Assembly (NCBI GenBank): GCA_026647565.1
Contig: JAPKGU010000013.1
Location: forward strand, 1 to 39,128
Direction: 5' to 3'
Length of the DNA: 39,128 nt
Source: Phycisphaerales bacterium
Lineage (GTDB): Bacteria; Planctomycetota; Phycisphaerae; Phycisphaerales; UBA1924
The position numbers and the translations under genes are program-made. The notes beneath the pieces were generated by a model. The model saw only the letters and a program-made list of their open reading frames with translations. It was not told where the DNA came from and did not search any database. Positions 29,902-37,370 of the stretch are shown one piece after another; position 1 is the stretch's first letter, and the number at the start of each line of letters is the position of its first letter.

Positions 29902-32418
29902 TCAGTCCGCGCTCCGCTCGCTCTCAAGGGCGTACAACCGCGCGCTGGCGTCCAGCCAACGCTCCCAATCTCGCCTTGTCATCGGCAGGTTCGGGTCATC
30001 CCAAACAGTTTCCGGCAGGGACTCGTAAAAACGCCTGGCCCGCACATTCGCGGTCCGGGCACGCTCGAAGTCACCCCGTTCGACGTACGCGTTCACCACC
30101 TGCACCATCGCAACGAGCGACGCCGGATCGTTCGGGTATCGCTCCTTCGCGACCTCGTACCGACGAACCGCCTCGTCGAAGTCCCCGAGATCGAACGCGC
30201 AATCCCCCATGTAGAACATCGCATTCCGAAGGTAGAGCGACTCCAGCGCCCGCCGCTTCCGCGGCTCCTTCAACGCGATCCCCGCCGCAGCACGCTCGTA
30301 CTGACCCATCGCCATCTCAAGACGCTCCCGACGCGTCTCCTCCAGCTCGACCCGATCCGAGTCCGGCATCGCGCCCCGCAGGACGCCACGAATCCGCTCC
30401 GCGTCCTTGCGGCACGAATCGGCGAGACGGAACCGCCACAGATCGGTCCTGCCGTCCTCCGGGTAGCGGTCCAGGGCTTCCGCATACCGCTCGATCGCCC
30501 GCGGCCAACGCCCCGTCCGCTCGTACTGCCCCGCCAGCTCGGACAGTGCATCGGCGTACACGCCCGAACGCGTGCCCACGATCGAGCCCTCGACGACCCG
30601 TTGCAGGATCGACTCCGCCTCCGCATCGTTCTCGGCGCTCGCGTCCAGCAGGAGACACTGAGCCAGCGGCACATGGCTGAGGTCCGCGTATGGACCAACG
30701 CGCACACCCACGTCCCGCAGCTCGCGATCCACGATGATCGATCGGAAGACCTCCGCCGCGCGGTCATACTCGCCCCGTGCCTGGTACGCGACCCCGAGCC
30801 GGAACCTCGCCTCCGCGTGGCGTCCGTCGCTCGGGAAGCTCTCGGTGAACTCGAGCAGCGCGGAGACGGCCTCGTCACGATCCCCGGCCAGATCGAACGC
30901 GTCGGCGGCCCTCCAGAGGGAGTCCGCGTACGACTGGGCGTCCCCGGCGACGCGGGAGGTGTGCAGCTTGGCGTAGAAACCCGCGCGGCGCAGGTGCGTC
31001 CGTGCCTGGTCGCGCGTCGCCGGATCCATGCCGGCGATCTCCATCGCGGGATCGGGCGAACTCTCGCGGCTGGGGAGCAGGTCCTCGGCCATGGCCCGAT
31101 GAGACCTGGCGATTGCGTCCAGCACCTCGGCGGGAACCTCGTTGATCTCGTACAGCCGCTCGGCCTCGGTCGCGAACCGCAGCGCCATCTCCGGGTCCGG
31201 GCGGCCCCCCCGGTCCGGTGTGCCCGCCATGAGCACGGCGTGCTGACGCAACAGACTCGACATCACCTGATCCGCGCGCACGAGCCCCGAGCGTTCGCCG
31301 CGCGTCATCGCTTCGACCAGCGTCTGGTACGCCTCAAGTGATTCATCGAAGCTGCCCAGCAGCGCTTCGCTCTCGCCAAGCCCGAGCAGCGCCGGCAGGT
31401 ACGTGCGACTTGCGCTGTAGGACTCCGTGATCTCGTGGAACTTCTCGCGGGCTTCCTGGGCGTTGCCAACACGCAACTCGCCCTCGGCCTCGAGCGCGAG
31501 CAGCTCGCCTCGCAGCGGGTCTCCGGCGCTGAGCATCTCGTTGGCACGCGCCAGACTTCTCACCGCCTCGTCCTGAACCCCGATCTCAAGGTACGCCCGA
31601 CCAAGGAGCACGTGCAGCTCCGCGACCTCCCGGTCGCGCGACCCACCCATGCGAGGCAGCGCCCGCACCAACCAGTCGACCACACCCTCCGCGTTCCCCT
31701 GACCCAGCATCAACTCGGCCTGACGCGCCGTGCCCCACGCGCGGTCCTCGGGCGGGAGCGTCGCCTCGGCCAGCAGAGATCCGAGCAGATCACGCGCGCG
31801 AGCCGCATCGGGCGTCGGACCGGCCAGCGCACGCTCGATCATCCGCCGGTACAGCTGGCGTCGCCGCCCGGGGTCCTTCTCGATCAGCTTGTCGGCCCTG
31901 GACTTGGCTTCATCCACCCGTCCGACGGAGATCATCGCATCGGCGAGAAACGCCGCGTCGCGTGCCTCGAGTTTCTCACCCAGCTTCTCCGCCTCCAGAT
32001 ACTCCCGGACCACGCTCTCGTTGTTCTCGTCGATCGAGACGCCCAGACGCTGCTGGCCGAGGTAGATCGCCCTGGCCACAAGCAGGTGGTACGCCCGCCG
32101 CTCCCCAACCCCCACGGTGCCGGCGTCCACGAACGGGAAAACATCCCCGTTCAGCACACCGATCGCATCCTCCGGCTTGTCGTCCGCGATCAGACGCTCC
32201 GCTCGCGTCAAGGGCGCCGTCACGTCCGGCTTCGGACGGCTCGTCGCCACCTTGTACACGCCCGCTGCAAGCCCCGCGACCGCCACCAGCAGCAGCGGCA
32301 ACTGCCACACCTCCCGCCATGACGGCGGCCCGCTCGACGAGGGCGCGGCTGCGCCGTCGCGCACCGCCTCGTCCGCGCCCGGCGTCGCACGATTCGGCTT
32401 GGAGGTCTCATCCGCCAC
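29902..32418 (-). CDS. membrane-anchored TPR-repeat protein
   Basis: Large protein of 838 residues, function unknown. A polar head of 35 residues precedes one helix (LPLLLVAVAGLAAGVYKVATS), then helical tandem repeats run to the C-terminus with TPR-like spacing of A, G and Y/F (for example LYRRMIERALAG, ADAFDLAGDRDEAVSALLEFTESFP, FRLGVAYQARGEYDRAAEVFRSII, ALSELAGQYERTGRWPRAIERYAEALDRYP, YNYVERGDFERARTANVRARRFYESLP-like). The start is GTG with GAGG 7 bases upstream. It precedes flgN by 57 bases on the same strand. The 152-base gap ahead carries CGTCCGATAGCA at 32508-32519. Repeats probably lie outside the inner membrane, which is an inference from the short basic-poor head. Confidence 0.82.
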   Translation of the reverse strand: MADETSKPNRATPGADEAVRDGAAAPSSSGPPSWREVWQLPLLLVAVAGLAAGVYKVATSRPKPDVTAPLTRAERLIADDKPEDAIGVLNGDVFPFVDAGTVGVGERRAYHLLVARAIYLGQQRLGVSIDENNESVVREYLEAEKLGEKLEARDAAFLADAMISVGRVDEAKSRADKLIEKDPGRRRQLYRRMIERALAGPTPDAARARDLLGSLLAEATLPPEDRAWGTARQAELMLGQGNAEGVVDWLVRALPRMGGSRDREVAELHVLLGRAYLEIGVQDEAVRSLARANEMLSAGDPLRGELLALEAEGELRVGNAQEAREKFHEITESYSASRTYLPALLGLGESEALLGSFDESLEAYQTLVEAMTRGERSGLVRADQVMSSLLRQHAVLMAGTPDRGGRPDPEMALRFATEAERLYEINEVPAEVLDAIARSHRAMAEDLLPSRESSPDPAMEIAGMDPATRDQARTHLRRAGFYAKLHTSRVAGDAQSYADSLWRAADAFDLAGDRDEAVSALLEFTESFPSDGRHAEARFRLGVAYQARGEYDRAAEVFRSIIVDRELRDVGVRVGPYADLSHVPLAQCLLLDASAENDAEAESILQRVVEGSIVGTRSGVYADALSELAGQYERTGRWPRAIERYAEALDRYPEDGRTDLWRFRLADSCRKDAERIRGVLRGAMPDSDRVELEETRRERLEMAMGQYERAAAGIALKEPRKRRALESLYLRNAMFYMGDCAFDLGDFDEAVRRYEVAKERYPNDPASLVAMVQVVNAYVERGDFERARTANVRARRFYESLPETVWDDPNLPMTRRDWERWLDASARLYALESERSAD

Positions 32419-32570
32419 GCGATTCCCTCAGGGACTGGCGACCGCATCGACAGGGGTTCCGGCCCGCCCGGCGCGCACCGGAGGCCCATCGGGAGCCCTA
32501 CCAGTCCTGCTATCGGACGTTCACCCACCCCATCTTGACGACCGGGACGACCCAGGAAACGGGAATCCGA
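32419..32570 (-). promoter_or_regulatory. gap before TPR gene with CGTCCGATAGCA motif
   Basis: A 152-base gap between the RDD gene stop and the TPR gene start. The minus strand carries CGTCCGATAGCA at 32508-32519, identical over 12 bases (13 with the next G) to the motif before fliN. A TCAAGATG stretch lies 13 bases upstream of TCCGATAG, a poor and badly spaced match to the sigma28 -35 region. Otherwise I see nothing in the gap. Confidence 0.4.
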
Positions 32571-34256
32571 TCACCCCTGCTGCTCGGCCTCTGCCTCGAA
32601 TCGCGATACAACGATCGTCCTCGCCACGGCGTCCCCCCGATGCCGCCCTCCCGGCTCGAAGACGCCAAGCAGCGCCGCCGGAGGCAGCCCCCAACGCACT
32701 GCGTTTCGAATCGCTGCTCGCCTCAGCCCGACACCCCGCCGGTCCACTGCGCGCCGATCCACGACCGCCAGAACCTCGCACCCCGCCACCACCTTACCGA
32801 CCGTGCGCCCGAACACGCCCTCCATCACGGTCGACACGACGAAGCCCGCCATCACGAGGTCAATCACGCCTACGACGCCCAACCCTTCTGGCGTGATCCG
32901 AAGCACATCGAGCACCGCGCCGGGGGTCGCGCCCGTGACGGCCCATACAGCACCGAGGGCCACACCCACGTCGATCAATGCCGCCGAGATGCGCCTCGAT
33001 GGGCTGGCGATCTCCGCCCCGTCCGGCAGGGCCACCACGCCCGGATCGTCGCCGACGCGGACCACGAAGAGCAGCACTGCCGCCGTCGAGCCGAGCAACA
33101 GCACGATCAAAGCTCTCAGATCCTGCGAGGAGAGCGGCCCGCGTCGGGCGGCCTCGCCGTCGTGCATCACCAGGCCGGTTGCGCCGGAGACCTCCCACAC
33201 CATCACCGGCCTTGGACGCAGCGGATCGCCGGTCGCACCGTCAGCCATCGGCGCCTCGCCCTGCCACGCCGCGACGACGCGCGACACATCTCCCAGGCCC
33301 AGCACGCCGAACGGCGAGCCGGCACCCTCTCGAGAGGCCACACGGCTCCAGTGGCCGCCCGCCTCCGACCAGATCGAGATCGAATCACCCTCTCTGACAA
33401 CGGCATTCAACATCCGACCGACACCGAGGAACTGCGTGCCCTCCAGCCCGAAGCCGGGAACGCCGAGCGGACGTCGCGACCATGTCCAGAGCTCGACGAC
33501 TCGCTCGCCCGGAGCCAAGTCGCCTTCGACCGGGCGGCCCGCCCAGGCACTCAACGCTCCCCCGCGCGTTCGACCGACCACAAGCACCCCGGCCGCCTCG
33601 GACGCGATCCAAACGGGGCTGGAGACATCCAACCCCTCCGCTCCCTGCGTCGGAATCGCGCTCGTCTCGATCCACGACGCGCTGTCCAGGCGAAACACCC
33701 TTGGAGCGTCCGTCGGGCCGGGCGTGTGCATCAGCGCCACCGGCCCCCACGGCGTGCCGACAACCCCGCGGAGGTCCGCCACGCGAAGCAGCGAGGGGTG
33801 GGCGTCCAGCAGGCCACGCGGCTCGTACGCGTACATCCCCGCGATCGGCGTCGGGATTGCGCGGAGCGACAGCACGCGATAGCCGGCCCCTCCATACACA
33901 CCCTGTGGACCGAACAGCAGGTACACCCGATCGTCGCACGCCGCGATCGCCGCCGGCATCGCCTCCAGTCGCGTCGCGGGAAACAGGACGCCATCGTCGG
34001 CGCCGGGCGTGCCTCCGACTCCTGCCCGAGGCGGCACGTGCGCCAAGACCGTCGCCGAGGCGTTCAGCGCCGTCGGTTCAGGCAACGCGATCCAGCCGTG
34101 CGAAACGACATCCGCTCGGCCCCCCTGGCTTCCAAGACGAGCGCTCCCCGCGCTCGGGAACACCCCGCGCTCCGGACCCGGCTCTCCGCCCGAAGCGCAG
34201 ACCCGCCCGGCGGCAATCACTGCGATGAGCACCAACAGGATCCGCATGCGCCGCAT
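32571..34256 (-). CDS. exported RDD-family membrane protein with large N-terminal domain
   Basis: From ATG 34256 the protein begins with a signal peptide (MRRMRILLVLIAVIAAGRVCAS); ATG 34247 is an alternative. About 370 residues of strand-rich, Gly/Trp-containing sequence follow (possibly a propeller: GWIALPEPTAL, GPVALMHTPGPTDAPRVF, GVLVVGRTRGGALSAWAGRP, VVAAWQGEAP, MVWEVSGATGLV). Then come membrane helices and an RDD domain: RRISAALIDVGVALGAVWAV, GVIDLVMAGFVVSTVMEGVFGRTVGKVVAGCEVL and RRAAIRNAVRWGLPPAALLG. RDD proteins are of mostly unknown role, some being transporters. The track start at 34358 would overlap the divergent gene. It is divergent from the lipoprotein gene by 86 bases. Confidence 0.75.
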   Translation of the reverse strand: MRRMRILLVLIAVIAAGRVCASGGEPGPERGVFPSAGSARLGSQGGRADVVSHGWIALPEPTALNASATVLAHVPPRAGVGGTPGADDGVLFPATRLEAMPAAIAACDDRVYLLFGPQGVYGGAGYRVLSLRAIPTPIAGMYAYEPRGLLDAHPSLLRVADLRGVVGTPWGPVALMHTPGPTDAPRVFRLDSASWIETSAIPTQGAEGLDVSSPVWIASEAAGVLVVGRTRGGALSAWAGRPVEGDLAPGERVVELWTWSRRPLGVPGFGLEGTQFLGVGRMLNAVVREGDSISIWSEAGGHWSRVASREGAGSPFGVLGLGDVSRVVAAWQGEAPMADGATGDPLRPRPVMVWEVSGATGLVMHDGEAARRGPLSSQDLRALIVLLLGSTAAVLLFVVRVGDDPGVVALPDGAEIASPSRRISAALIDVGVALGAVWAVTGATPGAVLDVLRITPEGLGVVGVIDLVMAGFVVSTVMEGVFGRTVGKVVAGCEVLAVVDRRAVDRRGVGLRRAAIRNAVRWGLPPAALLGVFEPGGRHRGDAVARTIVVSRFEAEAEQQG

Positions 34257-34342
34257 CGTACTCGCGCTGGCCGGAGCATTCCCACTGGCGTCCGCGAGCG
34301 GTTTGTGGCAGAATGCGCGCTCCATCGCCGAGACGCACACAC
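34257..34342. promoter_or_regulatory. divergent intergenic region between RDD and lipoprotein genes
   Basis: Only 86 bases separate two oppositely oriented start codons, so promoters for both genes must lie here or inside the coding regions. On the minus strand TACGAT stands 7 bases before ATG 34247, and on the plus strand TGGCAGAATGCGCGCT is a poor sigma54 match. Neither is convincing. Confidence 0.3.
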
Positions 34343-35806
34343 ATGGCCTGCACACCATCCGTATTCCGTCCGCGCGACCGCAGGTCCCCTGCTCCCGCGG
34401 CCCTTTGGGCGCTCCTGCTCATCGCATCGATCCTCTCCGGCTGCATCATCGCACAGCCGGGCGGCATGATGATGTCGAACGCGCCGACGGGCGAGTCCGT
34501 CGCATCCTCAGGCTCGGCCAAGCCGGGCCAGATCACCATGTCGGAGCTTGACGGGCTGACCAAGGCCTACGCAGACCGGTACATGACGTTGGTTGTCGCC
34601 GCATGCGACGCCCTCTCCCATGACAACCAGTCTCTCGAACAGAGGCGCATGGCCAACCTCTTCAAGACGGCCAGCGTGACATCCATCTACGACGTCGCAA
34701 CCAATCCAGATCCCTTCACGCAACTCATCGACATGCTTCTCGTGGTCACGCTCCAGAGCATGGTCTGGATCGACGAAGACAACGCCGCTCGCATCTTCCC
34801 CGGACGGGAGGAGATCCTCGTGCTGGCCATCCGCCGAGCACGCGAGGACATCTGGGATCTGGCCCGGAGGGCGATGACGCCGAAGCAGCTCGACGATCTC
34901 GATCGGCTCATGGTCGAGTGGCGCCGACAGAACCAGGACGTCCAGTTCGTCTCTTTCGTGCGGTTCGGCGACTTTGCCGATCGACGGGGCAAGTCGATCA
35001 TCTCGGAGGTCCGGTCCGGCGGGGGCCTCCTCGCGCCGGCCAAGCAGGCGATCGACGAGACCCGCCTGCTGGCCGAACGCATCTTTTACATCTCCAAGCG
35101 TGCACCCTTCCTGCTCTCTTGGCAGGCGCAGTCCTTCGCCGACGACATCCTGATCAAGCCCGAAGTCACCGACGCGCTCTCGCAGCTCAAGCAGGTCGCC
35201 ACGGCCGCAGAGCGTGCCGCTGTCGCCACGGAGGGCATCCCGGCCCTCCTGACATCCGAGCGCGAGGCGATCCTGTCCGAACTCGACGCGCGGGAGGGCG
35301 AACTGGTCGAGGCCGTTGCCGGCTATCGAGCCGCCGTCGCCGACACCCGGCTTCTCGCCACCGATCTCAACACCACCATCACAAGCGCAACGAACGCTCT
35401 GGAGGGCGCCGACCAGGTCGCCAGGTCGCTTGACCAGACCATTCGGTCGCTCGACGCGCTCCTGGGCGAGAGCGACGCGAACGACGCACCCTTCCAGATC
35501 GAGCCGTACGCCCAGACCATCCGCGAGCTGACGAGCACCATCCAGGAACTCAACACGCTGATCGCGTCGACGGACTCGCTCCTCGGCTCGTCGAATCTCG
35601 ACGATCGCCTCAAGCAGCTCGACGCCATCTCCGCGTCAAACCTGCTCGGCGCACGCTCGCACATGGCGTCGCTGATCGATCTTGGCTTCACGCGCGCAGC
35701 GATGCTCGCCGTCCTCATCTTCGTTCTTGCCCTCGGCTACCGCTTCCTGACGATGTTTCCGAAGCGTGACACAAGAATCCCGAAAGACCCCTCAGGATCG
35801 ACTTGA
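34343..35806 (+). CDS. predicted lipoprotein with C-terminal membrane helix and long coiled coil
   Basis: Not recognised. From ATG 34343 the N-terminus has a basic head, a hydrophobic segment and a lipobox (LIASILSGC, Cys34), then a Met/Gly-rich stretch. About 430 helical residues follow; residues in the second half form a long coil rich in Ala/Thr/Leu (VATAAERAAVATEGIPALLTSEREAILSELDAREGELVEAVAGYRAAVADTRLLATDLNTTITSATNALEGADQVARSLDQTIRSLD). Near the end is one helix (AAMLAVLIFVLALGYRFLTMF) and a polar tail (PKRDTRIPKDPSGST). This dual anchoring is unusual. The track start at 34313 adds ten residues before the basic head. It lies 33 bases upstream of the PstS-like gene. Confidence 0.75.
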   Translation: MACTPSVFRPRDRRSPAPAALWALLLIASILSGCIIAQPGGMMMSNAPTGESVASSGSAKPGQITMSELDGLTKAYADRYMTLVVAACDALSHDNQSLEQRRMANLFKTASVTSIYDVATNPDPFTQLIDMLLVVTLQSMVWIDEDNAARIFPGREEILVLAIRRAREDIWDLARRAMTPKQLDDLDRLMVEWRRQNQDVQFVSFVRFGDFADRRGKSIISEVRSGGGLLAPAKQAIDETRLLAERIFYISKRAPFLLSWQAQSFADDILIKPEVTDALSQLKQVATAAERAAVATEGIPALLTSEREAILSELDAREGELVEAVAGYRAAVADTRLLATDLNTTITSATNALEGADQVARSLDQTIRSLDALLGESDANDAPFQIEPYAQTIRELTSTIQELNTLIASTDSLLGSSNLDDRLKQLDAISASNLLGARSHMASLIDLGFTRAAMLAVLIFVLALGYRFLTMFPKRDTRIPKDPSGST

Positions 35807-35839
35807 ATCCACCCGAAGCGTCCGGCGCGGACAGTCACC

Positions 35840-36886
35840 ATGAACCGATCCATTCACAGAATGCCGACATTCGCACCGCTCCTACTCGCCGTGGCGAGTC
35901 TTGCTTTGATGGCCCACGCGTCTCAGCCGACCACAACCCCGCCCGGCTCGCGCCCGCGCGCCACCTCCGACGGAGAGCGAGCGCCTCGGCCCCACCGCCC
36001 GGTCGTGGCGCCGGACTATGTGAAGACCGTCGAAGCCAAGGGCCTCATCCGCTCCACCGGCTCCTCCACGGTCTCGGGCCTGATCAACGATTGGGCGATC
36101 GCCTTCGGATCGCTGCATCCCGGAGCCACCGTCGAGGTCACGGGCGGCGGATCCTCAACCGCCACACCCGCCCTCCTTTCGGGGTCGTGCGACATCGCTC
36201 CCATGTCTCGCCCGATGAACGAAGCCGAGCTCGCGCAGTTCAGGCAGAAGTTCGGATACGAGCCGACGCGCATCGTCGTCGCGATCGACGCCCTCGCCGT
36301 CTTCGTCCACAAGGAGAACCCGATCGAAACGCTCTCCCTCGCGCAACTCGACGCGATCTTCTCCGCCACGAGAATGCGAGGTGCCGAACCCGCCGACACG
36401 TGGGGTGACCTCGGGCTTACCGGGGAATGGGCGGATCGACCCATCCACATCTACGGCTTCGGCGACCTCACCGGCGGTTACGCCCTTTTCAGAGACCTCG
36501 TTCTCGACGGCGGAGACTACAACGCCGCCATCCGCGTCCAGCCCGGCTCGTCCGCGATCGTGAACGCGGTCGGGTCCTATCGCGAGGCAATCGGCTTCGC
36601 GAGCCAGTACTTCGCGACCGCACGCACGCGAATGGTCCCCATCACCGACGAGAACGGCGTCGCCCGCGACCCGACCGAGGCGGCATGCCTGGACGGCTCC
36701 TATCCACTCGCGCGCCGCCTTTTCATCTACGTCAACAAGAAGCCAGGCCACCCACTGCCCCCAAACGTTGCCGAGTTTCTTCGCTACGCCCTCTCGCGCC
36801 AAGGACAGTCCGCCGCCGCCGACGCCGGCATGTTCTCCGTGCCGGGCGACCTCGCCAGGGAACAGGTGGAGTCGCTGGGCAAGTGA
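35840..36886 (+). CDS. PstS-like phosphate-binding periplasmic protein
   Basis: Substrate-binding protein of the PBP-like/PstS type, 348 residues. A signal peptide (FAPLLLAVASLALMAHASQ) is followed by a Pro/Arg-rich linker. The ligand motifs STGSSTVSGLINDWAIAF, VTGGGSSTATPALLSGSCDIAPMSRPMNEAEL, ALAVFVHKENPIETLSLAQLDAIFSATR, GFGDLTGGYALFRDLVLDGGDYN and QPGSSAIVNAVGSYREAIGFASQYF match phosphate-binding PstS-like proteins. No pstC, pstA, pstB or phoU is adjacent, so it is an orphan here and could serve as a phosphate scavenging or sensing protein. There is only a weak ribosome-binding site. Confidence 0.88.
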   Translation: MNRSIHRMPTFAPLLLAVASLALMAHASQPTTTPPGSRPRATSDGERAPRPHRPVVAPDYVKTVEAKGLIRSTGSSTVSGLINDWAIAFGSLHPGATVEVTGGGSSTATPALLSGSCDIAPMSRPMNEAELAQFRQKFGYEPTRIVVAIDALAVFVHKENPIETLSLAQLDAIFSATRMRGAEPADTWGDLGLTGEWADRPIHIYGFGDLTGGYALFRDLVLDGGDYNAAIRVQPGSSAIVNAVGSYREAIGFASQYFATARTRMVPITDENGVARDPTEAACLDGSYPLARRLFIYVNKKPGHPLPPNVAEFLRYALSRQGQSAAADAGMFSVPGDLAREQVESLGK

Positions 36887-36897
36887 CGCATCCGGGT

Positions 36898-36916
36898 TTC
36901 TCGATACACTCGGCGC
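36898..36916 (+). promoter_or_regulatory. TACACT box 6 bases before the eamA start
   Basis: The 30-base gap ahead of the EamA gene contains GATACACT ending 6 bases before ATG. No Shine-Dalgarno sequence is visible in the gap. This spacing fits a -10 element giving a leaderless mRNA beginning at the start codon, as described in several bacterial phyla. No -35 was recognised. Confidence 0.3.
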
Positions 36917-37366
36917 ATGAACGCCATCCTCCTCGCGATCGGCGCCGGGCTTTGCTGGGGCATCGGTGAGCTCTGCACCAAGAGCGTGCTCCACACGCAC
37001 AAGGTCGGCCCGCTGACCGCCATCGCGGTCCGTTCCACCGTCGCGCTCCCCGTGATCTGGGCCGCCTGGGCATTGGCCATGTACGTCCTTAAGGTTGAGC
37101 CGCGGGACTGGACCAAGGCCGGCGCGCCGACGCTCCTGAAACTGACCATCGGGTCCGGACTCGTCGCCGGGGCCGCGGCAATGATCCTCTTCTATTCGGC
37201 CCTGCACCTGGGCGAGATCGGACGGATTAAGCCCGTCGCGTTCGCCCTGGCCCCAGCGGTCGCCGTGCTGCTGGGCTGGGTGCTTCTTGGCGAAGCGATG
37301 ACGCCCAAGAAGGCAATCGGCGTCCTCATGATCCTCTCCGGCGTTGTCGTCCTTACAGGAAAGTGA
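36917..37366 (+). CDS. half-size EamA/DMT-family transporter
   Basis: Membrane protein of 149 residues with five hydrophobic stretches: ILLAIGAGLCWGIGELCTKSVL, AVRSTVALPVIWAAWALAMYVL, LLKLTIGSGLVAGAAAMILFYSALHLG, VAFALAPAVAVLLGWVLLGEAMTPKK and IGVLMILSGVVVLTG. The GWVLLGEAMTPKKAIGVLMILSGV ending is the EamA hallmark. Typical EamA proteins have ten helices in two repeats; this is one repeat and would need to dimerise, like EmrE-type small DMT proteins. Substrate unknown. It lies 5 bases before the aminotransferase gene. Confidence 0.88.
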   Translation: MNAILLAIGAGLCWGIGELCTKSVLHTHKVGPLTAIAVRSTVALPVIWAAWALAMYVLKVEPRDWTKAGAPTLLKLTIGSGLVAGAAAMILFYSALHLGEIGRIKPVAFALAPAVAVLLGWVLLGEAMTPKKAIGVLMILSGVVVLTGK

Positions 37367-37370
37367 ACAG

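Noticed and set aside
28987-31341. 784-residue plus-strand ORF opposite the kinase, flgN and TPR genes
   Set aside because: Antisense shadow; spans three real genes and an intergenic gap with no motif of its own.
34306-34321. TGGCAGAATGCGCGCT as a sigma54 promoter for the lipoprotein gene
   Set aside because: The -24 and -12 dinucleotides are spaced correctly, but the -12 half lacks TT and the pattern shared by the four flagellar elements is absent.
31962-34469. 835-residue plus-strand ORF opposite the TPR and RDD genes
   Set aside because: Composition of a non-coding GC-rich frame; overlaps the real plus-strand lipoprotein start in another frame.
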